Assembly (NCBI GenBank): GCA_035500455.1
Contig: DATJXG010000289.1
Coordinates: 1-10,473 of the forward strand
Source: DATJXG01 sp035500455
Lineage (GTDB): Bacteria; Acidobacteriota; Terriglobia; Terriglobales; Acidobacteriaceae
Length of the DNA: 10,473 bases
Direction: 5' to 3'
Of the stretch, positions 1-7,418 are shown piece after piece. How positions within the stretch are numbered: the first letter of the stretch is position 1; every line of letters starts with the position of its first letter. The position numbers and the translations under genes were made by a program. The notes below the pieces were generated by a model that was given only the letters and a program-made list of their open reading frames with translations, did no database searches and was not told the DNA's origin.

Positions 1-1100
1 GCGAACACCAGCGACGCGATCCAGAAGCGTACGATGATCTTCGACTCCGACCATCCCAACAGCTCGAAATGATGATGAATCGGCGCCATTTTAAATATGC
101 GCTTCTTGCGCAGCTTATACGAGCCCACCTGCAGGATCACCGAGAAGGCCTCGATCACAAATACACCGCCAATAAAGGGCAGCAGCAATTCCTGCTTGAT
201 CAACACTGCGACCGTGCCGATGGCCCCGCCGAGAGCGAGCGAGCCAACGTCGCCCATAAAGACTTCAGCAGGATGCGCGTTATACCAGAGAAAGCCAATG
301 GCCGCCCCCACCATGGCCCCGCAGAAAACGGTCAACTCGCCGACCTGCGGCATGCGCTGCAGTTCCAGGTAGCTGGAGAACGTGGCGTGGCCGCTCACGT
401 AGGTCAGCACCGCCAGCGCGCCCGCGGCGATCACCGTACAGCCAATGGCGAGCCCGTCCAGTCCGTCGGTCAGGTTGACGGCGTTGCTTGACCCTACCAG
501 CACGATCACCACGAAAACCACAAAGGGCACGAAAGCCAGCGGCCATAGCGTCGGGCTGTGGACCAGTTTCTCTACCACCAGGTCGGGACGGAACTGCTTG
601 AAGAACGGCACCATCAGCTTGGTGGAGTAGAACCCGCGGTTCTGCATCATGATCAGGGCAATGGCAATCACGATGCTGGTCAGAAGTTGCAGCCCCAACT
701 TGGCCCGCGCGGTCAGGCCCAGATTGCGGCGGTGCACCACTTTGAGGTAGTCGTCGGCAAAGCCGATGGCGGCAAAGGCGGAAGTAGAGAGCACGGCCAG
801 CCACACAAAACGATTGCTCAGGTCAGCCCACAGCAGGGTGGGGACCACGATGGAGATAACGATCAGAAGCCCGCCCATCGTGGGGGTGCCGGCCTTTTTC
901 TGATGGGCCTTGGGGCCTTCTTCGCGGATGTACTGGCCGATCTGAAAATCGCGCAGGCGGTTGATCACCAGCGGCCCGATGACCAGTCCGGTGAAGAGCG
1001 CAGTGAGGCTGGCAAAGGCGGTGCGAAACGTCAGATAGCGAAAAATGCGGAACGGCGGGAAATACTTTTGCAGCTCCAGATACAGTAGCCAATAAAGCAA
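1..1100 (-). CDS. mraY: Phospho-N-acetylmuramoyl-pentapeptide transferase MraY (3' end cut by window)
   Basis: Integral membrane enzyme that moves phospho-MurNAc-pentapeptide from UDP to undecaprenyl phosphate, making lipid I on the inner face of the cytoplasmic membrane. The frame from 1100 gives 366 complete codons. Family motifs visible in order: LTFRTA near residue 25, GTPTMGG near residue 70, the aspartate pair in FADDYLKV (D116-D117), NLTDGLDGLA near residue 210, GDVGSLALGG, and MAPIHHHFE with the three histidines at 342-344; these are the catalytic and Mg/uridine-binding signatures. Hydrophobic segments recur throughout, as expected for a ten-helix protein. The start is TTG (1098-1100): no ATG or GTG lies at the right place, the protein begins LYWLL much like E. 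coli MLVWL, and GGAGG lies four bases upstream. Only about the last ten residues and the stop are missing. It is last in the visible cluster, 133 bp after murF; that gap holds a repeat. Confidence 0.97.
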   Translation of the reverse strand, partial: MLYWLLYLELQKYFPPFRIFRYLTFRTAFASLTALFTGLVIGPLVINRLRDFQIGQYIREEGPKAHQKKAGTPTMGGLLIVISIVVPTLLWADLSNRFVWLAVLSTSAFAAIGFADDYLKVVHRRNLGLTARAKLGLQLLTSIVIAIALIMMQNRGFYSTKLMVPFFKQFRPDLVVEKLVHSPTLWPLAFVPFVVFVVIVLVGSSNAVNLTDGLDGLAIGCTVIAAGALAVLTYVSGHATFSSYLELQRMPQVGELTVFCGAMVGAAIGFLWYNAHPAEVFMGDVGSLALGGAIGTVAVLIKQELLLPFIGGVFVIEAFSVILQVGSYKLRKKRIFKMAPIHHHFELLGWSESKIIVRFWIASLVF

Positions 1101-1104
1101 TCCG

Positions 1105-1109
1105 CCTCC
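1105..1109 (-). promoter_or_regulatory. Shine-Dalgarno site of mraY deciding a TTG start
   Basis: On the minus strand GGAGG is followed by CGGA and then TTG. The four-base spacing is a little short but the match is full. It supports TTG at 1098-1100 as the mraY start, in agreement with the usual N-terminus of the family. Confidence 0.7.
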
Positions 1110-1111
1110 GT

Positions 1112-1256
1112 TTAGTCGTTGGCCGTTAGTCGTTGGCCGCTGGCTCGCGCCTGCTCATTGAACGCTGCCGTCACCAGTGCGCCTACTTCCGCCCGCGGCC
1201 GCCAACGACTAACGACCAAAGGCTAACGACAAACTAACGACTGGCGACCGACGACT
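1112..1256. repeat. Inverted-repeat element of the GTCGTTGG family between murF and mraY
   Basis: The left part is a 14-base tandem (TAGTCGTTGGCCGT at 1113-1126, then 13 of 14 bases again at 1127-1140). The right part (1201 to about 1256) is the same motif inverted and degenerate: 1201-1217 reverse-complemented matches 1121-1137 at 16 of 17 bases. The spacer of about 60 bp shows no gene. The right part runs into murF: it encodes the last residues (RQSSVASR) and supplies the TAG stop at 1234-1236. The 10-mer GTCGTTGGCC is shared exactly with the arms inside rsmH, so both belong to one dispersed family. It fills almost the whole murF-mraY gap. I see no clear terminator or promoter in it, although the arms could form a large stem in the transcript. 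Confidence 0.75.
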
Positions 1257-2619
1257 GACGGCTGCGCCACCCCTCCAGCGCCTTTTCCAGCTTTACCCCT
1301 CGCGACGCCTTCAGCAGCACCACATCGCCGTCACGCGCTTCGCGGGCCAGCCAGTCGCCGGCTTCTTCGGAAGTCGCGACGAACTCCGCGTTCATACCGG
1401 CTGACTTCGCGGCCTCGACCATCTGCTCCGCCAGGCCGCGCACGCCGATCAGGACATCAATCTTCTTGCCTGCGATATGCTCGCCAGCCCGCCGGTGCAT
1501 CTCTTGGCCCGCCGGACCCAGTTCCAGCATTTCGCCGGCCACCACAATGCGCCGCTTAGCCGGCATCCCGGCCAGGGTATCCACCATCGCTTCCAGCGCC
1601 TTAGGATTGGAATTGTAGCAATCGTTGATGACTGTGATGTTACCCAGTTGGAGCACCTGCCCGCGCTTCTCAGCGGGTTGTATGGAAGCCAGCCCGGCAG
1701 CCACCTCCGAGGGGGGAACACCGCGCTCCAGTGCGACCGCCGCCGCTGCCAGCGCGTTGTAAATATTGTGGGCCCCCACGAGCGAAAGTTCCACGCGCTC
1801 ACGGCAGCCGCCCGCAACCAGGCTGAAGACGCATCCTCCGGAAGGCTGCAACGCGATGTCTTCGGCGCGGACATCGGCGGTGGCACGCGTTCCGTAAAGC
1901 ACCACCTCACCCTTAAAATCGCGGCCAAACTGGGAGACGTATTTGTCGTCAGCATTGAGCACTGCGGTTCCGTGGGCTGGCAGCGACTCAATCAGCTCAT
2001 ACTTGGCCCGCGCAATGTCGGCTACGGATTTGAAAAATTCCAGGTGAACGGGAGCGACGTTTGTCACCACGCCGATTTCCGGTTGCGCGATTTTGGCAAG
2101 TGCCGCGATCTCACCGGCATGCGACATCCCCATTTCGATGACGGCGATGTCGTGCCCCGGTTCGAGTTTGAGCAACATCAAGGGCAAGCCGAAGTGGTTG
2201 TTGAAGTTTCCTTCCGATTTCAGCACGCGAAACCGCAGGGAAAGCAGGTGGGCGATCGCCTCTTTGGTGGTTGTTTTACCCGCCGAGCCGGTAACGCCCA
2301 CCAACGGCTTGCCCCACAGCCGGCGCACCGCCATAGCGAGCGTTTGCAGCGCCACCAGGGTGTCTTCCACCGCCAGCAATCGGCTCTTCACCGCGTATCT
2401 CGCCAGTTCGTCGCGGCGCACCACGGCCGCCACCGCGCCGCCGGCCAGAGCCTGCTCCACAAAGTCGTGGCCGTCCAGTCGCTCGCCTCTGACCGCGAAG
2501 AAAAGATCGTCGGCGCGAACGGTGCGGGAGTCAATCGAATAGCCCTGGGCTACGGCGCGCGGGTCGAATTCGCCGGCGGCGGAAAGGAACTCAGCAATGC
2601 GCGAAAGAGGAAGTTTCAC
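1234..2619 (-). CDS. murF: UDP-N-acetylmuramoyl-tripeptide--D-alanyl-D-alanine ligase MurF
   Basis: Cytoplasmic ATP-dependent ligase that adds D-Ala-D-Ala to UDP-MurNAc-tripeptide, the last soluble step of peptidoglycan precursor synthesis. With the start chosen here it is 461 residues, normal for the family. Visible: N-terminal substrate domain with YSIDSRTV near residue 30, P-loop TGSAGKTTT (110-118), GNFNNHFGLP (137-146), EMGMSHAGEI (162-171), central-domain AHNIYNALAA near residue 285, and C-terminal INDCYNSNP (331-339), which is typical of MurF rather than other Mur ligases. I chose GTG at 2617-2619 because it sits in the murE stop (GTGA, four-base overlap) and begins (V/M)KLPLSRIAEF; a GTG at 2649 in the same frame would add ten residues inside murE and is less likely. 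Translation is probably coupled to murE. The last eight or so residues and the stop lie in a dispersed repeat, so the natural C-terminus may have been replaced. Confidence 0.96.
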   Translation of the reverse strand: MKLPLSRIAEFLSAAGEFDPRAVAQGYSIDSRTVRADDLFFAVRGERLDGHDFVEQALAGGAVAAVVRRDELARYAVKSRLLAVEDTLVALQTLAMAVRRLWGKPLVGVTGSAGKTTTKEAIAHLLSLRFRVLKSEGNFNNHFGLPLMLLKLEPGHDIAVIEMGMSHAGEIAALAKIAQPEIGVVTNVAPVHLEFFKSVADIARAKYELIESLPAHGTAVLNADDKYVSQFGRDFKGEVVLYGTRATADVRAEDIALQPSGGCVFSLVAGGCRERVELSLVGAHNIYNALAAAAVALERGVPPSEVAAGLASIQPAEKRGQVLQLGNITVINDCYNSNPKALEAMVDTLAGMPAKRRIVVAGEMLELGPAGQEMHRRAGEHIAGKKIDVLIGVRGLAEQMVEAAKSAGMNAEFVATSEEAGDWLAREARDGDVVLLKASRGVKLEKALEGWRSRQSSVASR

Positions 2620-4130
2620 GATTTTCCAGCGGCGGCCGAGGCCGAGCACTCATATCCCGCTTCGGTCAAGACCTGCCGCGCAACCTCCACGTCGTCGAAG
2701 GGAATGGGGCCGTCGCGTGTCATCTGCACTTTCTCATGTCCCTTGCCAGCAAGCAGCACGATATCTCCGGGCCCGGCCTCGCGAATCGCCAGCGCGATGG
2801 CGGCGCGGCGGTCGGGCTCCTTCTTATATTTCGTGCCGGAGCGTTGCAGCCCCACCAGGGCGTCATTCATGATTGACACCGGATCTTCGCTGCGCGGATT
2901 GTCGGAAGTCAGCACCACGAAATCGCTGCCCCGCCCCGCCGCCTCGCCCATCAGCGGACGCTTGGCGCGGTCGCGGTCGCCGCCACAGCCGAAAACCGTA
3001 ATCACTCGGCCTTTCAGGCCCGCCTGTTGCACGAACTCACGCGCCAGGGCGGTCAGGTTTCGCAGGGCGTCATCGGTGTGGGCGTAATCGACGACGACCG
3101 TAAAGGGCTGCCGGCAGTCCACCCGCTCAAACCGGCCGGGAACACGCTCCAACGCTGCGACCCCGCTGGCAATCGCCTGCTGATTGCACCCGCGCGCCAA
3201 TGCCGCACCCGCCGCGGCCAGAACGTTATAGACGTTCACCCGGCCGATCAGCGGCGAAAACAGCGGGACGGCGCCTTCCGGAGTTGCCAGGTCAAATCGG
3301 GTGCCCCGCGAGGTGATTTCCACCCGCTCCGCGTGAAAGTCGCCCCTGGACCAGCCATAGCTCATCACGGAGCTGTGCTTGCGGGCAAGTGCCGCAAGTC
3401 GCTGTCCGTATTCGTCATCCGTGTTCACCACCGCCGCCCGCGGGGGCTCGGTTCCGCATCCCTTGAACAGAATTTCCTTCGCCGCGAAGTATTCGTCCAT
3501 GGAATGGTGATAGTCCAGGTGGTCGCGGGTCAGGTTGGTGAACACGGCAACGTCAAACGGGACCCCGTACACTCGCTGTTGTGCCAGAGCGTGCGAGGAA
3601 ACCTCCATTACCGCCTCGGTGGCGCCCTCGCCCAGCGCCTCCGCCAGGATGCGGCTCAACTCCAGCGGTTCCGGCGTGGTGTGGGGCGCGGGCAGGACTC
3701 TGCCTGCGACGTGGTACTCAATCGTGCCCACCAGAGCGGACTTTCGCCCGGCAGCCGCCAGAATCGCCTCGACCAGAAACGCAGTGGTGCTTTTTCCGTT
3801 GGTGCCGGTGATCCCGGTGATCGCCAGCCGCTCAGCAGGACGCTTATAAAAATTCTCGCTCAGCCGCGCCAGCGCCCGTCGTCCATGTGGCACCTGCGCC
3901 CAGGCCACCCCCTGGCGCGGGTTTTCGGTGGCGGAATCCGTGACAATCGCCACCGCTCCCGCCGCAATGGCCTGGTCGATGAATTTGTTTCCGTCGCTGG
4001 ACTCGCCGCGCATGGCGACAAACACGCTGCCCGGCTTCACCCGCCGCGAGTCATATTCGATCCCGCTGATGCTGGGGTTACCCTGTTGCGCCAGCACTTC
4101 GGCCCCATGCAGCACATCAAGGAACGTCAT
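2616..4130 (-). CDS. murE: UDP-N-acetylmuramoyl-L-alanyl-D-glutamate--2,6-diaminopimelate ligase MurE
   Basis: Cytoplasmic Mur ligase that adds the third residue of the stem peptide. The 504-residue protein has the family layout: N-terminal UMAG-binding domain (GIEYDSRRVKPG, about 23-34), P-loop TGTNGKSTT (108-116), EVSSHAL (176-182), NLTRDHLDYH (199-208), YFAAKEILF with the lysine expected to be carbamylated (K218), GRFERV (332-337), DYAHTDDAL (348-356), and DNPRSEDP (410-417). The DNPR form of the last motif marks enzymes that use meso-diaminopimelate; lysine-adding enzymes differ there. The ATG at 4130 gives the usual N-terminus, but there is no Shine-Dalgarno sequence before it. A perfect TATAAT lies eight bases upstream, so the mRNA may be leaderless. 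The stop overlaps the murF start. Upstream is vapC, not ftsI as in the classical order. Confidence 0.97.
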   Translation of the reverse strand: MTFLDVLHGAEVLAQQGNPSISGIEYDSRRVKPGSVFVAMRGESSDGNKFIDQAIAAGAVAIVTDSATENPRQGVAWAQVPHGRRALARLSENFYKRPAERLAITGITGTNGKSTTAFLVEAILAAAGRKSALVGTIEYHVAGRVLPAPHTTPEPLELSRILAEALGEGATEAVMEVSSHALAQQRVYGVPFDVAVFTNLTRDHLDYHHSMDEYFAAKEILFKGCGTEPPRAAVVNTDDEYGQRLAALARKHSSVMSYGWSRGDFHAERVEITSRGTRFDLATPEGAVPLFSPLIGRVNVYNVLAAAGAALARGCNQQAIASGVAALERVPGRFERVDCRQPFTVVVDYAHTDDALRNLTALAREFVQQAGLKGRVITVFGCGGDRDRAKRPLMGEAAGRGSDFVVLTSDNPRSEDPVSIMNDALVGLQRSGTKYKKEPDRRAAIALAIREAGPGDIVLLAGKGHEKVQMTRDGPIPFDDVEVARQVLTEAGYECSASAAAGKS

Positions 4131-4138
4131 TGGAAGCG

Positions 4139-4144
4139 ATTATA
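4139..4144 (-). promoter_or_regulatory. Perfect -10 hexamer for murE, predicted leaderless start
   Basis: The minus strand reads TATAAT, then eight bases (CGCTTCCA), then the murE ATG. Transcription normally starts six to eight bases after a -10, which here means at or one base before the ATG. No Shine-Dalgarno sequence is present, which fits. The -35 region at 16-18 bp spacing (around 4161-4168) is poor, and TG is not in the extended -10 position, so this rests on the hexamer and its distance to the start. A local promoter would let murEF-mraY be expressed although vapBC interrupts the operon. Confidence 0.5.
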
Positions 4145-4225
4145 TGGCACGCGCGTGATTCGAAGGATTGACGCAAAGGGAACAGCAAGCGGCTGATTTA
4201 CGCACAGAGAACGCCGAATCCGCAG

Positions 4226-4633
4226 CTACCAGAACTCGAGCCGAACCTTCTTGTAGCGAGCGATCATCTCGAAATCTCCCCGATCGGAAGTGATTAATCG
4301 CGCGCCGTGCGAGCGGGCGGTCGGAGCGATCAGCACGTCGAAGTGCAGTTCGCGCAGCCTTTCCGGCGGAGGCCGCCTGTCGGAACGAATTCTTTCCACT
4401 ATCTGGCCCGATTCCAACCAGTCCCCGACCGTGGGGGCGAAAATCGGATGGTTCCTCTGCAGCGCTCGCAGAAACTCCCGTTCAGCAGGCTTGGCCGCTC
4501 CCCGCCACAACTCCGCCAGCACCACCGCCGACGTCCGGATCAGGCCGGTTACCGCGTCGATTCGCTCCTGATGACGCCCGGTGCGCAGGTCATCGATCAA
4601 TACGGAAGTGTCGAAAATGACGAGTTCACTCAC
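4226..4633 (-). CDS. vapC: PIN-domain ribonuclease toxin, VapC family
   Basis: Putative toxin of a type II toxin-antitoxin pair; VapC enzymes are Mg-dependent RNases that cleave tRNA or rRNA when not bound by VapB. The 135-residue protein has the usual VapC length and the PIN acidic set: D8 in FDTSVLIDDL, E41 in AELWRG, D99 in HFDVLIA, and D117/D120 in LITSDRGDFEMI, so the active site looks intact. The start is GTG at 4633, eight bases inside vapB, which suggests translational coupling; the upstream Shine-Dalgarno is weak. It lies between ftsI and murE in the same direction. The exact RNA target cannot be read from the sequence. Confidence 0.9.
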   Translation of the reverse strand: MSELVIFDTSVLIDDLRTGRHQERIDAVTGLIRTSAVVLAELWRGAAKPAEREFLRALQRNHPIFAPTVGDWLESGQIVERIRSDRRPPPERLRELHFDVLIAPTARSHGARLITSDRGDFEMIARYKKVRLEFW

Positions 4634-4820
4634 TGTCGCCCGCGAACGAAAGCTTTCCGGCGTGCTTCCTCATCAGGTCCTTGAAGCGCTTCAGCGCCAC
4701 GATCTCCCGCAGGGCCAGGTGCACCGCCTCGGTCCGCGATTTTACTCCCAGCACCTTGGCGGCTTCATCCGCCAGTTGCGTGTCCAAACGAATTGAGGTC
4801 ATGGGTACAGGCATGGTCAT
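4626..4820 (-). CDS. vapB: VapB-type antitoxin
   Basis: Small (64 residues) partner of the downstream PIN toxin, expected to bind and block it and to repress its own promoter. The N-terminal half fits the VapB DNA-binding pattern: strand TSIRLD, then LADEAAKVLGVKSRTEAVHLALREIV (two helices with the SRTEAVHLALRE signature, about residues 17-42); the tail to residue 64 would wrap the toxin. Three in-frame ATGs are close together (4820, 4814, 4802); I chose the first because GAG lies just upstream, but MTSIRLD at 4802 would give a typical VapB too. The 90 bp upstream are more AT-rich than the neighbours and hold a 7-base tandem (TGTAGG twice, 4853-4865) and TGTACA, possible operator parts; no convincing -35/-10 pair is visible. 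Confidence 0.87.
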   Translation of the reverse strand: MTMPVPMTSIRLDTQLADEAAKVLGVKSRTEAVHLALREIVALKRFKDLMRKHAGKLSFAGDSE

Positions 4821-4924
4821 GCTCGAAGCTATGCACGTTCGAAGTTGCGATACCTACATCCTACAACTTGTACATACGATTCAGGCGGCATCGGCGGCAG
4901 ACTCCGCCCCCGTCTGAGGTTGGT

Positions 4925-4967
4925 TGGAGACGGGCCTTCAACCTGTCCGCGCGGGTCGAAGACCCGC
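4925..4967. repeat. Paired small hairpins between vapB and ftsI
   Basis: Two adjacent hairpins on one strand: GACGGG/CCTGTC (one G-T pair) around a loop containing TTCAA, then GCGGGTC-GAA-GACCCGC at 4951-4967, a perfect 7-bp stem with a 3-base loop. They lie 28-70 bp after the ftsI stop (4995). On the minus strand no T-run follows, so a Rho-independent terminator is not supported. The arrangement looks like a short dispersed repeat of the kind scattered in this cluster. Confidence 0.45.
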
Positions 4968-4994
4968 CCTCCCGCATTCCGAGCTTTATCCGTG

Positions 4995-7199
4995 CTAGCG
5001 CAGGAACTTCACCGTCACCCGCGAACCCGCCGCCACGTGCGCTCCTGCCGCGGGATTCTGCTCCTGGGCCAGTCCATCGCCGACGATGTCCAGCTCGATC
5101 CCGCTCTGGGCAGCCATTTCGACCGCCGACCGCATGTCTTTCCCTACGAACGACGGCACCACGATTCCGCCCTGTTCCACGTCCAGAATCACAGTTCCCC
5201 CTGAACGCGGCGCTGCGACCGCGGTCTCGGGAGATTCAGATTTGCCGCTTACGCCGGCACTGGGTTTTGTCCCGGGCCCGGGAAGCTCCTCGATCGAGTG
5301 CATCGCTGCCGGAACCACCCCCGGCTCGCGCAGCGGGGCAGACGCGGCAACCTCGGGACCTGGAGTCTGCTGAGACGGCGCCGGGGTGTCTACAGTTCCG
5401 GCATCAGCGATCGCGTCATCGTCACCCAATCGGTCCGGCGAGCCCTCCTCGAGATCCTGCTCCTTGCTCTGGCGCTCCGCCAGCAGCACGTCGCGGCTGG
5501 CGGGCAACTCAACGTCACGCGGCGTGTGCAGATACTCCAGCACCTGCTGCGCGATTTTCTGAAATACCGGCGCGCCTATCATTCCACCGTGATGCTGGCC
5601 TTCAGGAGAATCCAGAATGACGACCACGGTGATCGCGGGATCGTTCACCGGGGCAAACCCCGCGAAGGAAGCGATGTACTTGGTGCGCGAGTAAGTGCCG
5701 GTCGCCGGGTCCACTTTCTGGGCGGTGCCGGTCTTGCCCGCTGAACTGTAACCTTCGAGAATCGCCTTGCGCCCGGTGCCATGCAGCACCACGCCCTGCA
5801 TCATCTGCTTCATCTCCGCCGCGGTGTAGGTGGAGAGCACTCGCCGCTCGGCTCCGGGATGAAACGCCACGGTCTGCGGAGTATTGCGGGGCTCGGTGGT
5901 GCCGGCCACGATCCTGGGAGCCACCCACACGCCGTCATTGGCGATGGTGGAAACCATCGCCGCCAGCTGTAGTGGCGATACTCCGATTTCCTGCCCCATG
6001 GCAATCGCGCCGATGGAAACTTTCGACCATCGGCTCAACGGCTTTGCCAGCCCCCGCGTCTCGGCAGGCAACTCGATTCCGGTTTGCTGGCCAAAACCAA
6101 AGGCGCGGATGTATTTGTACAGCCGCTCATCTCCCAGCCGCAGCGCGATCTTGATTGCGCCTACATCGCTCGATTTCGCCAGTATGTCCGATACCGAGAG
6201 CACCCCATACGGCTTCCAGTCGTGAATGCGATGGCCGTTCACTACGATCGAGCCCATCTGGCAATCGAACAGTTCGTCCGGCCGGGTTATCTTCTCCTCG
6301 AGTGCCGCCGAAATGGTCACCAGCTTGAAAGTCGAGCCCGGCTCATAGACGTCACTCACCGCGTGGTCTCTCAGAACATCGGGCTTGATCCGCCGCGAGT
6401 CGTTAGGATTGAACGTCGGGCGGTTGGCCAAGGCCAGAATCTCTCCGGTGTGTGGATTTTCCACCACGATGGTTCCGGATTCGGCCTTCGTCTGCTCGAT
6501 CGCAGCTTCCAGTTCGCGTTCCGCAATGTATTGGATCTTTTCGTCAATCGTAAGGACGACGTTTTCGCCGGGATCAGGCTGCTTCTCCACGCTGCCGAAC
6601 CATTTCTTGCGGGCATCCACGGAAATCAGCATGCGGCCGGCTTTGCCTTGCAGGCCGTCGTCATATTCGCGTTCGATGCCGCTGAGTCCTGCGTCGTCCA
6701 TGCCCACGTAGCCGAGAATCTGGGCCGCCAGTTCGTGCTTCGGATAGAACCGCTTCGATTCTTTCTGGAAATAAATCCCGCGCAGGTTCAGAGCGCGAAT
6801 GCGCGCCGTAATATCAGGGTCAGCCTTGCGCGCCAGCCAGCAAAAAGTCTTCCCTGCGGAGCACCGGGCCAGCAGTTCGTGAGGATCGCTTTGCACGATC
6901 CGCGAGATCAATGAAATGGTGCTGGGCAAGTCAGGAATTTCCGTAGGGACGGCAAAGACCGAGTCCACAGTAGTGGACATCGCCAACTCCCGCCCGGCGC
7001 GGTCGTAGATCATGCCGCGCCTGGCCGCTACCTCGACGGTGCGCTGCTGCTGGTGCTGCGCCCGCTCGACGAACTCTCCGTAACGGAAGACCTGCAGATA
7101 AACCAGCCGGGCGCAGATAGCCAAACACCAGAGCACGAGAACCGCGCCCAGCGTGTAAAGCCGGAGATTGGCGCGGTTGCGGAGGATATTCGTGGCCAC
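4995..7199 (-). CDS. ftsI: Septal peptidoglycan transpeptidase FtsI (PBP3-like, class B PBP) with C-terminal PASTA domain
   Basis: Membrane-anchored transpeptidase that cross-links septal peptidoglycan. The 734-residue protein has: a short cytoplasmic N-terminus; one transmembrane segment (about 14-34); the non-penicillin-binding module (GMIYDRAGRELA at 62-73, ERFYP-type KRFYP at 149-153, GIEREYDDGLQG at 174-185); and the transpeptidase domain with catalytic S289 in GSTFK (288-292), the second motif SSD (343-345) where SxN is usual, and KTG (489-491). Then comes a Pro/Glu/Ser/Asp-rich linker (about 570-665) and one PASTA domain (about 667-734, IVVPSFVGKDMRSAVEMA). It is longer than E. coli FtsI (588) because of the linker and PASTA domain. 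The start is GTG at 7197-7199, with GAAGG eight bases upstream. A 268-bp repeat-containing gap separates it from ftsL. It could also be called a SpoVD-like or generic class B PBP; the dcw position favours FtsI. Confidence 0.95.
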   Translation of the reverse strand: MATNILRNRANLRLYTLGAVLVLWCLAICARLVYLQVFRYGEFVERAQHQQQRTVEVAARRGMIYDRAGRELAMSTTVDSVFAVPTEIPDLPSTISLISRIVQSDPHELLARCSAGKTFCWLARKADPDITARIRALNLRGIYFQKESKRFYPKHELAAQILGYVGMDDAGLSGIEREYDDGLQGKAGRMLISVDARKKWFGSVEKQPDPGENVVLTIDEKIQYIAERELEAAIEQTKAESGTIVVENPHTGEILALANRPTFNPNDSRRIKPDVLRDHAVSDVYEPGSTFKLVTISAALEEKITRPDELFDCQMGSIVVNGHRIHDWKPYGVLSVSDILAKSSDVGAIKIALRLGDERLYKYIRAFGFGQQTGIELPAETRGLAKPLSRWSKVSIGAIAMGQEIGVSPLQLAAMVSTIANDGVWVAPRIVAGTTEPRNTPQTVAFHPGAERRVLSTYTAAEMKQMMQGVVLHGTGRKAILEGYSSAGKTGTAQKVDPATGTYSRTKYIASFAGFAPVNDPAITVVVILDSPEGQHHGGMIGAPVFQKIAQQVLEYLHTPRDVELPASRDVLLAERQSKEQDLEEGSPDRLGDDDAIADAGTVDTPAPSQQTPGPEVAASAPLREPGVVPAAMHSIEELPGPGTKPSAGVSGKSESPETAVAAPRSGGTVILDVEQGGIVVPSFVGKDMRSAVEMAAQSGIELDIVGDGLAQEQNPAAGAHVAAGSRVTVKFLR

Positions 7200-7207
7200 G
7201 ATCTTGA

Positions 7208-7212
7208 CCTTC
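7208..7212 (-). promoter_or_regulatory. Shine-Dalgarno site of ftsI deciding a GTG start
   Basis: GAAGG on the minus strand, eight bases before GTG at 7197-7199. It supports this start, which also leaves the normal short cytoplasmic tail before the membrane segment. Confidence 0.6.
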
Positions 7213-7246
7213 TGGCTGTCTGAGACTGTGTCCGAGCGACTAGGCC

Positions 7247-7393
7247 GTCATCCCGAAGCGAAGGAATCCGTGCCTGCATCAGGCGGCACAGACGCCGTAA
7301 GGCATTTCTTCCAGTGCTTTACCGGGCACTCAGAGCAAATGCCTTGATGCGCCGCTACTGCTCGACGCCGGCTTGCGCTTCGCTCAGGATGAC
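7247..7393. repeat. Dispersed inverted repeat with GTCATCC(T/C)GA..GCGAAG ends
   Basis: The left end reads GTCATCCCGAAGCGAAGG; the right end, reverse-complemented, reads GTCATCCTGAGCGAAGCG. They match apart from one substitution and a one-base indel. Between them are further nested arms: GGCATTT (7301-7307) with AAATGCC (7337-7343), and AGTGC with GCACT inside that. The sequence could fold into a branched structure. Read on the reverse strand the right end gives the 'CHPERSAS' string known from spurious protein annotations of this repeat type in environmental bacteria. It occupies most of the ftsL-ftsI gap. No transposase is nearby. Confidence 0.65.
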
Positions 7394-7418
7394 AGTGCAT
7401 GAACGCTGAGAAAGTTAT

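Noticed and set aside
2620..2649. Longer murF start at GTG 2649
   Set aside because: It would place ten extra residues inside murE; GTG at 2619 in the murE stop gives the normal N-terminus and coupling.
1477..3087. A 536-codon open frame on the plus strand opposite murF and murE
   Set aside because: It is antisense to two clearly recognised Mur ligases, has no recognisable motifs, and is explained by GC-rich codon bias on the opposite strand.
4951..4967. Perfect 7-bp hairpin after ftsI as a Rho-independent terminator
   Set aside because: The minus strand has no T-run after it, and it looks like part of a repeat.
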